DNA of 64,000 nucleotides, taken from NCBI GenBank assembly GCA_951812315.1, contig CATOSA010000032.1, positions 1 through 64,000 on the forward strand, in the 5' to 3' direction. Position numbers and translations under genes: made by a program. Of this stretch, positions 52,617 to 61,472 are shown piece after piece. Source of the DNA: an uncultured Burkholderiales bacterium. GTDB lineage: Bacteria; Pseudomonadota; Gammaproteobacteria; Burkholderiales; Eutrophovitaceae. The notes beneath the pieces are model-generated. The model saw nothing but the letters and a program-made list of their open reading frames with translations, searched no databases and was not told where the DNA came from. Position 1 is the first letter of the stretch, and every line of letters starts with the position of its first letter.

Positions 52617-53906
52617 ATGCGAATTGATCTGAACTACGGAAAAGGTCATTTGCCGGTGGATCTTGATGATCGCTGGGACGTATCCGTGATCCGCAAGCCT
52701 GAAATGCCACTTCAGGCGGAACCGAGCACAGCCGTTGCCGAGGCACTGGCAAGCCCGGTAGGCTCTTCTTCGCTAGCCGCGGAGGCCAAAGGCAAGACCA
52801 GCGCCTGCGTGCTCATTTGCGACATCACCCGCCCGGTTCCCAACGGCCTGTTGCTTCCTGTCATCCTGCGCCAATTACTTGACGCCGGCATGCCGCGCGA
52901 GTCCATCCGTATTCTTGTTGCCACCGGCCTGCACCGGCCGAACGAAGGCGCTGAACTCGCCGAACTGGTCGGTGACCCCTGGGTGATGGAGAACTTCAGG
53001 ATTGAAAATCACTTCGCCCGCAATGATGCCGATCATGTCGATTTGGGCCGGACGCCGCGCGGCACGCACATCAGACTCGATCGTCGTTTCGTGGACGCAG
53101 ACCTCAAAATCGTCACCGGCCTGGTCGAACCCCACTTCATGGCGGGGTACTCCGGCGGGCGCAAGGTCATCGCCCCGGGCGTGGCGCACAGGGACACCAT
53201 CACGACTTTCCACAATGCACGCTTCATGTCGGATGCAAAGGCCGACAGTTGCATTCTGGATGGCAACCCCTTGCACGAAGAACAACTGGAAATCGTGCGC
53301 ATGCTCGGCAAGGTGCTGGCGGTGAACGTTGTCCTGGATGAACACCGCCGGCTGTCCTTTGTCAATTTCGGAGAAGTCGTGCAAAGCCATCTTGATGCAG
53401 TACGCTTCACGGAGAAATACACGGTGGTGCCGGTGCCGCGTCGCTTCAAGACGGTGGTGACAAGTGCCGCCGGCTATCCTCTGGATCAGACCTACTATCA
53501 GACAGTAAAAGGAATAGTCGTTCCGATGGATATTCTCGAGCCCGGCGGCAAGTTGTTGATTGCATCGGAATGCGCTGAAGGAATCGGTTCAGTAGAATAC
53601 GCCGACGCGCAACGACGCCTGATTGATAAGGGCGTTGACGGTTTTTTTGACGAGATCAGTGGTAAGGAACTTGCAGATATCGACGAGTGGCAAACCCAGA
53701 TGCAACTCAAGCCAATGCGCGTCGGGTCCGTTCAGCTATATACGACCGGCTTGTCGGAGGCCGACAAGCAGCTGACCGGGGTTGGCATCATTGATGATTC
53801 AGTCAACGACGCGGTGCGCCGTTGTGTAGAGGCCAGCGGAGAAAACAGCGTGGCCGTTATTCCGGAAGGTCCATACGTCGTACCGGCTTATCGACCAGTA
53901 GCCTGA
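52617..53906 (+). CDS. LarA-family nickel-pincer racemase/epimerase
   Basis: LarA enzymes interconvert 2-hydroxy acid stereoisomers by hydride transfer to a nickel-pincer nucleotide cofactor. The protein has 429 residues and keeps Arg72 (CDITRP), His106 (ATGLHRP), His173 (EPHFMAGYSGGRK), Lys183 in the same block and His199 (TFHNARF). These match, almost one for one, Arg75, His108, His174, Lys184 and His200 of Lactobacillus LarA. The substrate may be lactate, malate or a sugar acid. Cofactor genes larB, larC and larE are not in this window. A second, divergent LarA-like gene follows after 54 bases. Confidence 0.88.
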   Translation: MRIDLNYGKGHLPVDLDDRWDVSVIRKPEMPLQAEPSTAVAEALASPVGSSSLAAEAKGKTSACVLICDITRPVPNGLLLPVILRQLLDAGMPRESIRILVATGLHRPNEGAELAELVGDPWVMENFRIENHFARNDADHVDLGRTPRGTHIRLDRRFVDADLKIVTGLVEPHFMAGYSGGRKVIAPGVAHRDTITTFHNARFMSDAKADSCILDGNPLHEEQLEIVRMLGKVLAVNVVLDEHRRLSFVNFGEVVQSHLDAVRFTEKYTVVPVPRRFKTVVTSAAGYPLDQTYYQTVKGIVVPMDILEPGGKLLIASECAEGIGSVEYADAQRRLIDKGVDGFFDEISGKELADIDEWQTQMQLKPMRVGSVQLYTTGLSEADKQLTGVGIIDDSVNDAVRRCVEASGENSVAVIPEGPYVVPAYRPVA

Positions 53907-53960
53907 CTCGGTCAGCCAACGAACAGACAAGGCCCAGACCCCAGACACAGGGAAAATAAA

Positions 53961-55289
53961 GTGATTAAAGACAAGATCGAAGTAAACATCGCCGGCGGGC
54001 TCGACATTCCGATCCCGAAAATGGTAACCGTGCGTCAGAAATTCGAGGCGCCAACGGTCGACGATATTCCTACATTGGTCGATAGCGAGTTTTCGAAACC
54101 CGAGATTCGATCGAAGGTCAAGCCTGGTCAGTCGATCGCAGTGGGCTGCGGCAGCCGTGGGATCGCCAACATCGACACGATTGCAAAATCAGTCATCCAG
54201 GTACTGCAGGCGCTCGGGGCGAAGCCATTCATTTTCCCGTGCATGGGCAGCCACGGTGCCGCTACTGCCGAAGGTCAAAAAGAAGTGCTTAAGGGATACG
54301 GGATTTCCGAGGCGACGATGGGTGTGCCGGTGCACGCGACGATGGAAACCACCATCGTCGGTGAGCTCGACGATGGCACCCCGGTGCACATGGACAAGAA
54401 CGCGGCCGAAGCGGACGCTATCGTTGTGATAAATCGCATCAAGCCGCACACGTCGTTTCGCGGCCCGACCGAAAGCGGCGTAACGAAGATGCTGTCCATC
54501 GGCATCGGCAAAATCAACGGTGCCAGTACCTATCACATGCACGGTATGGACATGTTTCCAACGCTTTTGCCAAAAGTTCGCGACGTGAATCTGAAAGCAC
54601 GCAACATTTTGTTTGGCGTCGGAATTATCGAAAACGCGTACGACAAAACCGCATTCATTGAGCTGATGCCCGGCGAAACAATAGGCGAACGTGAACCATC
54701 GCTGCAGGAGATGGCAAAACGAAACATGCCGCGTATTTCGTTCTCGGAAATCGATGTGCTGGTGATTGAGGAAATGGGAAAGAACATCAGCGGCGCGGGA
54801 TTCGACCCGAATATTACCGGCCGCAGCCGAAGCTCGGATTGGGTGGCAGATCCATTGGTCAAGAAAATCGTTGTGCTCGGACTGACGCCGCAGAGCCACG
54901 GAAATGCAACGGGAATCGGTGGTGCCGATGTGATTTCCATGCGCTTGTACCAACAGATGGATATTGGCGCGACATACGCCAACGTGATTACGTCAATGAG
55001 TCTCGGCGGTGCGGCGATCCCGCTCATCATGAACACCGACCAGGACGCCATTTCCCTCGCAGTAAAGTCAGTTGTACGTGTGAAACCAGAGGACTGCCGG
55101 ATTGTTCATATCCGCAATACCCTCGACCTTGCTGAAATTCGTGTGTCGGAACCGTTACTCGATGAAGTGAAAGCAAATCCGGCGCGATTTGAGATCAGGT
55201 CGACAGCGCAGCCGTTTGATTTTGATGCCGACGGAACGCTGTTTGGATTTGCTACGAAAAAGGAGTCCCTGAAAGCTGCGACCGGGTAG
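53961..55289 (+). CDS. Divergent LarA-superfamily protein (DUF2088-like)
   Basis: The protein has 442 residues and low similarity to classic LarA, but with the key residues at the same spacing: Arg66 (GCGSRGIAN), His98 (CMGSHGAAT), His163 (RIKPHTSFRGPTESG), Lys176 (GVTKML) and His192 or His194 (YHMHG). The glycine-rich C-terminal half contains GAGFDPNITGR near 297 and GGADVISMRLYQQMDIGATY near 333. I infer a nickel-pincer epimerase acting on another 2-hydroxy acid; the function is not proven. A GTG start at 53961 has AGGGAAAATAAA upstream. It is probably co-transcribed with the LarA gene 54 bases ahead. Confidence 0.8.
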   Translation: MIKDKIEVNIAGGLDIPIPKMVTVRQKFEAPTVDDIPTLVDSEFSKPEIRSKVKPGQSIAVGCGSRGIANIDTIAKSVIQVLQALGAKPFIFPCMGSHGAATAEGQKEVLKGYGISEATMGVPVHATMETTIVGELDDGTPVHMDKNAAEADAIVVINRIKPHTSFRGPTESGVTKMLSIGIGKINGASTYHMHGMDMFPTLLPKVRDVNLKARNILFGVGIIENAYDKTAFIELMPGETIGEREPSLQEMAKRNMPRISFSEIDVLVIEEMGKNISGAGFDPNITGRSRSSDWVADPLVKKIVVLGLTPQSHGNATGIGGADVISMRLYQQMDIGATYANVITSMSLGGAAIPLIMNTDQDAISLAVKSVVRVKPEDCRIVHIRNTLDLAEIRVSEPLLDEVKANPARFEIRSTAQPFDFDADGTLFGFATKKESLKAATG

Positions 55290-55902
55290 AAACATCGGTG
55301 GCCGGCCGGGATCGACGTTAGTAAGCGCACGCATTCGGGTGTGGCTCGTCCGCTGCGGAAAAATGATGGTGGCGGCCGCACGACGCACCGTATATGTTGA
55401 TCTGCAGATTTCATGGGGCTATTCGGCGCATGGGTGTTACCACGCCGGGGCGAATGACAGAGATTCAAGCGATGGCAGACGCGACCCACACCGTGATACG
55501 ACAGAATCTTTGCCGCTTCGCTTGATTGCATAACGCGATCAGCACTTAGCGCCCTACTAACGTCATGCAACCGCGATCGGTGACAATTGCAACCGGGGAT
55601 TCGTTTGCCGGCAACGCCGTTTGAATTGTCGACAAAAACTTGCATCAACAACCGTCCGCTAACGCGATTGCCCGAACGACGGCAGCGTGCCTTGGTTTTC
55701 TTGAGCGCGGGAGCTATCTGGTTTTTCTTGAGCGCGTGAGCTATCCACATTTTCTGTGGATAACCTTGTGGATTGCGTAACTTAATTGTCACAAATGCTT
55801 TCTATGTCATATCACTTTGTTAGTGCTGCTCATATTTCTTGCACCGCTGTCGCCATTTGGTGACAACAACATAACGGACACGATCGTCATTACTTTTTAG
55901 TC
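55290..55902. other. Long intergenic region with a tandem repeat and DnaA-box-like sites
   Basis: These 613 bases have no supported gene. A 26/27-base unit beginning TGGTTTTCTTGAGCGCG and ending GAGCTATC is repeated directly at 55693-55718 and 55719-55745. Next come TATCCACA (55742-55749), its inverse TGTGGATAA (55755-55763) and TTGTGGAT (55766-55773); the middle one is a perfect DnaA box on the minus strand. AT-rich sequence follows up to the next start codon. The rest looks featureless. Confidence 0.6.
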
Positions 55903-57084
55903 ATGCGCATAACAGACATTCAAACCATCGCAGTAGAAGTAAATCTGAAACAAACCGTCTTCGATGCAAACTATACGATGGCGACAAAGCCGGCACTTCT
56001 AGTTGAAGTCCATACCGACGAGGGCCTGGTTGGGCTCGGCGAAGCGGCGCACTTTGGCGGACCGATGGCATCGACCGCGCAAGTCATCGAACACGAGTTA
56101 AAGCCCTACCTGATCGGCGAGAACCCCAACGACATTGAACGATTGTGGGAGCGCATGCACAAGCGCGCATATAAACACGCGCGCGGAGGAATCGTGATCG
56201 CCGCTATCAGTGGTATCGACATTGCGCTTTGGGATTTGCGCGGAAAAATGGCGAACATGCCAGTGTGGCGTTTGCTGGGCGGCTATCGCAAGCGAGTCCC
56301 CGCTTACGCGACAGGCGGCTTCTATGCTGAAGGCAAAGGTATTCCGGAGCTGGTTGCCGAAGTGGAAAGCTACGTCGAAGCCGGATTTCGTGCAATCAAA
56401 ATGAAGGTCGGCCGAAACAGTGACATCGAACTGGCACCGCTGCGTGTGTCGAGCGAACGCGGTATTGCTGAAGTCAGCCTTGCCGATGACATCGAACGTG
56501 TCGCAGCGGTGCGCAAGGCGATTGGCCCCAATATCCGGCTTGCCGTCGACGCCAATGGCGCATGGGATGTATCAACCGCAGTAAAAATGGGCCGTGCAAT
56601 GGAGCCCTACGATATTTACTGGTTCGAAGAACCCGTATGGCCTGATGACATGGATGGCAGCAGGGAAGTGGCCGAGAAAACGTCAATTGCAATTGCCGGC
56701 TACGAAACCTGCAGCTACGGCATTGTCGATTTCGCACGCTACATATCGGCGCGTGCGGTTCATTTCGTGCAGCCCGACGTCGCGTGGGCCGGCGGGTTAA
56801 CTGAGTCCCTTAAAATTGCTCACCTTGCGCAGGCCGCAAATATGCCAATCGCACCTCATATTCATGGTTCTGCAGTCGCAGTTGCCGCAGGCTTGCACCT
56901 ACTCGGAGCTGTGCGCAACGCCAGCCTGGCAGAAACTGTTTTTCCTGCGCACGAACTGATGACTGACCTGGTGCGTGAGCCGTTAACGCTCGACCCTGCA
57001 AGCGGCGAAATCGAACTATCCGAACGGCCCGGCCTCGGCATTGAACTCGATAGTGAAACGGTAAAGCGCTTCAGAGTCGGTTGA
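55903..57084 (+). CDS. Enolase-superfamily enzyme (mandelate racemase type), copy 3
   Basis: The protein has 393 residues and a full capping domain plus barrel. The catalytic pattern is that of the mandelate racemase subgroup: Lys166 and Lys168 in IKMKVG, Asp216 in VDANGAW, Glu242 in FEEPVWPDD, Glu268 in GYETC and His319 in PHIHGS. The pair KxK plus His allows 1,1-proton transfer (racemisation) or dehydration of an acid sugar. It is clearly a different subgroup from copy 1. ATG 55903. It stands after the long repeat-containing spacer and may have its own promoter. Confidence 0.9.
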   Translation: MRITDIQTIAVEVNLKQTVFDANYTMATKPALLVEVHTDEGLVGLGEAAHFGGPMASTAQVIEHELKPYLIGENPNDIERLWERMHKRAYKHARGGIVIAAISGIDIALWDLRGKMANMPVWRLLGGYRKRVPAYATGGFYAEGKGIPELVAEVESYVEAGFRAIKMKVGRNSDIELAPLRVSSERGIAEVSLADDIERVAAVRKAIGPNIRLAVDANGAWDVSTAVKMGRAMEPYDIYWFEEPVWPDDMDGSREVAEKTSIAIAGYETCSYGIVDFARYISARAVHFVQPDVAWAGGLTESLKIAHLAQAANMPIAPHIHGSAVAVAAGLHLLGAVRNASLAETVFPAHELMTDLVREPLTLDPASGEIELSERPGLGIELDSETVKRFRVG

Positions 57085-57139
57085 GATCAATCGCAACTGT
57101 ATCAGTACAGTTGCGCCCGCCACTAATCGAATCGCAGTG

Positions 57140-58588
57140 CTATTGCGTTGCGGGTTTCCAGTTACGCGCCAGTTGCTGGGCACGCGACAGCTCTTCGGGC
57201 GTCAATTTCGACGCGATGAAATCGCGAATCTTTTCGACTCGACCACGCTCCTCGCCACTCAACTGAGCGGCAGCGAGGTTGCTCCACATATAGGCAGCAA
57301 CCAGATCCTTGTCGATACCCTCACCTTCGTAGTACATCCAGCCGAGGCGACTCTGGGCACGGGCATCGCCTTTATCGGCAGCTAGCGTGTACCATTTCGA
57401 TGCTGCAGCGAGGTCTTTTGTAACACCTTTGCCGTCCTCATACATGTAACCAAGCAGATACTGCGCATAGGTGCTGCCCTCTTGCGCCGGCACCAGATAC
57501 CATTTCGCCGCTAAAGCATAGTCCTGCGTGACGCCCTTGCCAAAAAAGTACAGTGCGCCCAGCGCTTCCATCGACTCGCGACTACCGGCTTCGGCCGCTT
57601 CCTGATACCACTTCGCGGCCATCGTGCCGTCCTGGGAAACACCGAGTCCTTCCTCATGGAAAAATCCCAGCATGTACTTGGCCTGGACGTCGCCATTCGC
57701 GGCCGCCTTCTCAAACCACATTGCCGCCTGCGCATCGTCGGCGGCCACGCCCTTGCCCTGATGATATGCCCACGCGAGGCTCGAATACACAGACGCTTCG
57801 TTTTGCTCTGCGGCCTTGAGGAACCACTGCAGGGCCTGCGCATCATCCTGCGTAACCCCTCTACCTTGTGCGTACAAAAACCCAAGGCTCGCCTGCGCGC
57901 GCGCTTCACCCTGATCGCCGGACTTCTGATACCACTGGGCAGCCAAGGCGGGATCTGCTTCAACGCCCTGCCCGTTATCGTACATCCAACCCATCAGGTA
58001 TTGCGGATAGGCTCGCCCAAGCTCCGCAACCTTTGCGTACCACTTGGCAGCTTCAGCGTAATCCTGCTGCACGCCACGTCCAAAGAAATAGAGCGCGGCA
58101 AGCGCCTCCTGGGCATCTTCATTGTCTTTTTCGGCAGCGATGCGGTAGTACTTGGCAGCCTTTTCGGCATCTTGCGCAACGCCTTGCCCCTGGTCATATA
58201 AATAGCCGACCAGAAATGCAGGGTAAGCCGCGCCTTCGTCCACCGGGCCTGTATACCATTTCGCTGCGAGCGCATAATCAACAGCGACGCCTTTGCCAAA
58301 AAAGTATATGCCGCCAAGTGTTTCCTGCGCTTCAATCTGACCTTGCTCAGCAGCCTTCGTATACCACTCAATTCCGCCGGCAAAATCCTGAGGAACGCCG
58401 CGACCATTGAAATAGCACTCGCCAAGATAAAACTGGGCAAGAGGATCGCCAGTTTCGGCTGCACTCCGAAACTCGGTTACCGCGGTTTTGAAGTCCTCCT
58501 TCTGGTAAGCCTCGTAGCCCTTGAGCGTGTCGGCACCAGCTTGCAGCGACAACGCAAACAGAAAACACAGGACCAGAATGCGATGCAT
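57140..58588 (-). CDS. Secreted Sel1-repeat (SLR) protein
   Basis: The 482-residue protein has a signal peptide (MHRILVLCFLFALSLQAGAD), then a leading TPR-like unit (YEAYQKEDFKTAVTEFRSAA) and about eleven Sel1 repeats of 36 residues. The repeats alternate between types such as AAKWYTKAAEQG-like helices and LGxLYxxGxGVxQD loops. Such solenoids mediate protein contacts, often at the envelope. ATG 58588 is certain: AAGGAG lies 6 bases upstream. It ends with a non-repeat helix (GEERGRVEKIRDFIASKLTP). It is not obviously in an operon with the VWA genes upstream. Confidence 0.93.
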   Translation of the reverse strand: MHRILVLCFLFALSLQAGADTLKGYEAYQKEDFKTAVTEFRSAAETGDPLAQFYLGECYFNGRGVPQDFAGGIEWYTKAAEQGQIEAQETLGGIYFFGKGVAVDYALAAKWYTGPVDEGAAYPAFLVGYLYDQGQGVAQDAEKAAKYYRIAAEKDNEDAQEALAALYFFGRGVQQDYAEAAKWYAKVAELGRAYPQYLMGWMYDNGQGVEADPALAAQWYQKSGDQGEARAQASLGFLYAQGRGVTQDDAQALQWFLKAAEQNEASVYSSLAWAYHQGKGVAADDAQAAMWFEKAAANGDVQAKYMLGFFHEEGLGVSQDGTMAAKWYQEAAEAGSRESMEALGALYFFGKGVTQDYALAAKWYLVPAQEGSTYAQYLLGYMYEDGKGVTKDLAAASKWYTLAADKGDARAQSRLGWMYYEGEGIDKDLVAAYMWSNLAAAQLSGEERGRVEKIRDFIASKLTPEELSRAQQLARNWKPATQ

Positions 58589-58745
58589 CGAATTCTCCTT
58601 CGCTTTGGTTCTTGCGACTATGGTTGCTAGCAACGCCCGTACCTCCCAGCCGGAGCGATGCGTCAGATGAAGTTTAGCAGCATGGCCGGATCCCGGCCCC
58701 CAACGAACCACTTACCCACTATTGCGTAATTGGTGAGTGCGCACT

Positions 58746-58874
58746 CTATCGGCTGGAACCCCAGTACCAGCCGTAACAACTTCCGTCGATCACGACATGA
58801 TCATCGACTGCACACTGGCAAGACACCGTTGCCATCGCCACCAGACCGGTCGGAACGAGCCGCGTCAAGATCAT
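58746..58874 (-). CDS. Candidate small lipoprotein, translationally coupled to the VWA gene
   Basis: This 42-residue reading frame begins MILTRLVPTGLVAMATVSCQ. Arg5, a short hydrophobic stretch and TVSC (Cys19) fit the permissive lipobox pattern for signal peptidase II. The predicted mature peptide is 24 residues, Cys- and aromatic-rich, ending DGSCYGWYWGSSR. Its ATG overlaps the stop codon of the large VWA gene as ATGA, a hallmark of coupled translation. I know no family for it. The chance of a random overlap is real given the small size. A GC-rich hairpin (58684-58698) and the palindrome GAGTGCGCACTC (58735-58746) follow. Confidence 0.45.
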   Translation of the reverse strand: MILTRLVPTGLVAMATVSCQCAVDDHVVIDGSCYGWYWGSSR

Positions 58875-61459
58875 CCCAGGCGGTGCCACGCATACGGCGA
58901 GCGTCTGAGCAGAATATCGGCCAGGAACGCAAACAGCGCTGCCAATGCCAGCCACGGCCACAATGGCGATGATCGCTGCCCAAGATCCCCCTGCGCCTCG
59001 AATATTTCCTCGATCGATGGCGCCATCTTGCCGCCGGTCTCATCCGCGATGGTCTTTAGCAGACCGAGATTAGGCGGTAACGAGCGGTACTCGTCAGGAA
59101 ATCCGGAAAAGATTGTGCGCACGCCTGCGCGATCGGCGGTGCCAGCATCGACGCCACCGCCGATCTGGACTTTCGCAGACAGTGTCGATGCGGATCCGAA
59201 AGGAGCACGCCCCTGGTAGACGCCGGGCCCAACCTGATGAAGTCTGACCAACTGTTCGTCATCGTCACTACGCGTCACGCCAACCTCGGGCGACATATTG
59301 TTCCGAAACTGCCCATCCTCGCTCAACAACATCAGCCTGATGACAGCATCGCCGCCGTCGCGGCGCAGTGAAAAATCAACTTCTTCCGAACCACCCTGGC
59401 GCATCGTGTCGCGAACCAGTTGTGCCCAGAGCTTGCCATAGTCCTCCCACTCAACCCAGCCGGCGGACCAACGATTCTTTACGTCCGAAGCGAACATGGT
59501 GCTCTTGCCCAGACCGTATTGCCAACGCGTTAACAGCGGCGCACCCTGCTGGGTCGCCAGATAGACTTCGGCAGTGTCGCGCACCTTAACCGAAACATGT
59601 CCGCCAAGTGCGGGCGCATCGGCGAACTCGACACCAGACAGTGCATGTAACCTCTGCTTCACGACCGGCAAAATTGCTTCTTCGACCAGATTTGCACCAA
59701 CAACTTTCCTGGTTTCCTCGGTGAATATCTGCGGAATCGACTCCGCACTGGCGGCCAGGTAATTTCTTCCCTTGCCCCAAACCGCGATGTCCTGCATCAG
59801 GCCCGGATTGCCGCCTTCACCGATTGTTACAGTTGACACCACAATGTTTTGCTTGCGCATGCGGCCAATCATGCGTTCGAAATCTGCAGGGTGGGTGTCA
59901 CCGTCAGACAGCAAAATGACATGCTTGGTACGGGCATCGACCTTTCGAAGCAACCGGTAGACAACGCCAAGCGCCGGGTAAATATTCGTCTGACCGCTTG
60001 CCTGAATCCGGCTTATCTGCGCTTCGGCCTTTCGCTTTGAGCGTACCTGGTGCATCGGCACGGAGACGTAAGGTTGAGAGTCAAACGCGACAACTGCAAA
60101 GTTGTGCTGCTCCTCGAGCAGGTCAAGCGCCGCGCGCGCCGCCTCTTTCGCGTACTCCATCTTGCGCCCCTTCATGCTGTAGGAGCGATCAATTGCGATC
60201 ACCAGAGCAATGTCTTTACGTTTTTCCTGTGCCTTGAACTCGACTGGCAACACATTCTCCAGCGCAGATCCACTGTAACCATCCTCGCCAAAAGTATTTT
60301 CGCCGCTGGCAAATACCAGACCGCCACCATAGTCCCGGACATAGGACTCGATGGCCAGCATCAGTTCCTGTGACAGCGACTTGGCAGGCAGGTCGGACAG
60401 AATAACTACGTCATAACGCAGAAATCCCTGGGCCGTACGCGGCGCCCGGCCCAGGCCGAACACGTCGACATCAAGACCTTCTTTTCGAAGCGCGTTGGCA
60501 AGATATGTCGATGAGTCTTTCTGACCTTCCAGATAGAGTACTTTCGCTTTCTCGCCAACCCAGGTCGATATCTCCATACGGTCGTTGTCGGTAACATCGT
60601 CAGCGTCGGCACGAACTTCGGCAGATAGGCTAACCGCGCCCGGGCTAGGCATGCGTGTGTCAAATGCCACGCTGTTGATCCCGGCAACAAGCTGCGTTGT
60701 CTTTCGCGCAAGCAAACGCCCGCCGCTGGACAACGAAACCTGTGCACGGGTTTCGACCGGGCTGAAGACGCGAACTGCGATTGACACCGGCTCATTACTT
60801 CGTAGTTGCGCCGGAACTTCGATTCCGTCGATCCAGACATCGCCATCCCCGTATGGTCTGGCAGGCACAGCAAACACGCGCGCACCAGCCGCCTTGAGTC
60901 TGGGCAGAACATTTGCAACGGTTCCACTGGTTTCATTGCCGTCGCTGAGCAAAACGATACGCTTGACGCGGTCACGCGACAGCGCTCCCAACGATTCATC
61001 CAGGGCAGCTTCCAGGTCAGTCGCGGCCTGATTGATAGACGCCGGGTCATCCGCCGCACCATCGATATCAGACCCGGCATCTATAACATTCAGTGCGCGC
61101 GCGCTATCGGTATCGCCAACCACTGCCGTCTGTTTGGCGAATACAACGATATTGGAGTGCGCAGGTTGTTGTTCGCGCTGCGCCGTTTCAATCCATCCAA
61201 GCGCATCGCTAACAAAATCAGAAGCGACGCTACGTGAAACGTCGAGCGCATAGACGACGGATGTCTCACTGCTTGAACCTTTCCATACCGGTTGCGACAA
61301 CGCGAACGCCAACAAAGTCAGTGCAAGCGAACGCAACGCGGCTACCGTGAAAAGGTGCTTGCGCGACAGATTCGTACGCGTGCGCACCGCGACCATCCAG
61401 ATCATCGGCAAGACGAGGAGAAGTGCCAGTGCCCACGGTGCATCGAAGCTGATCGTCAC
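58871..61459 (-). CDS. Large membrane-anchored double-VWA protein with glutamine-amidotransferase-like domain
   Basis: The protein has 862 residues. Two membrane segments lie near the N-terminus (8-25 and 37-58), followed by a first VWA domain (VVYALDVSRSVASD near residue 68, a DxSxS metal site). A class-I amidotransferase-like region follows (VLYLEGQKDSSTYLANALRK near 308), and then a second VWA domain (LVIAIDRSYSMKGRKMEYAK near 421, LLSDGDTHP near 510). A C-terminal membrane segment (LWPWLALAALFAFLADILLR) closes the protein. The start is GTG 61459. It lies 13 bases after the BatA-like gene and overlaps the small lipoprotein gene by 4 bases. This resembles MoxR-associated chaperone or envelope assembly operons. 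Confidence 0.9.
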   Translation of the reverse strand: MTISFDAPWALALLLVLPMIWMVAVRTRTNLSRKHLFTVAALRSLALTLLAFALSQPVWKGSSSETSVVYALDVSRSVASDFVSDALGWIETAQREQQPAHSNIVVFAKQTAVVGDTDSARALNVIDAGSDIDGAADDPASINQAATDLEAALDESLGALSRDRVKRIVLLSDGNETSGTVANVLPRLKAAGARVFAVPARPYGDGDVWIDGIEVPAQLRSNEPVSIAVRVFSPVETRAQVSLSSGGRLLARKTTQLVAGINSVAFDTRMPSPGAVSLSAEVRADADDVTDNDRMEISTWVGEKAKVLYLEGQKDSSTYLANALRKEGLDVDVFGLGRAPRTAQGFLRYDVVILSDLPAKSLSQELMLAIESYVRDYGGGLVFASGENTFGEDGYSGSALENVLPVEFKAQEKRKDIALVIAIDRSYSMKGRKMEYAKEAARAALDLLEEQHNFAVVAFDSQPYVSVPMHQVRSKRKAEAQISRIQASGQTNIYPALGVVYRLLRKVDARTKHVILLSDGDTHPADFERMIGRMRKQNIVVSTVTIGEGGNPGLMQDIAVWGKGRNYLAASAESIPQIFTEETRKVVGANLVEEAILPVVKQRLHALSGVEFADAPALGGHVSVKVRDTAEVYLATQQGAPLLTRWQYGLGKSTMFASDVKNRWSAGWVEWEDYGKLWAQLVRDTMRQGGSEEVDFSLRRDGGDAVIRLMLLSEDGQFRNNMSPEVGVTRSDDDEQLVRLHQVGPGVYQGRAPFGSASTLSAKVQIGGGVDAGTADRAGVRTIFSGFPDEYRSLPPNLGLLKTIADETGGKMAPSIEEIFEAQGDLGQRSSPLWPWLALAALFAFLADILLRRSPYAWHRLG

Positions 61460-61472
61460 GACAGTCCCCGAT

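Noticed and set aside
55742..55773. DnaA-box cluster considered as oriC
   Set aside because: Only three sites, no dnaA, dnaN, gidA or rpmH nearby; kept only as a finding.
55106..55792. 228-residue minus-strand frame opposite the end of the LarA-like gene
   Set aside because: It overlaps a conserved gene antisense and has no family-like sequence.
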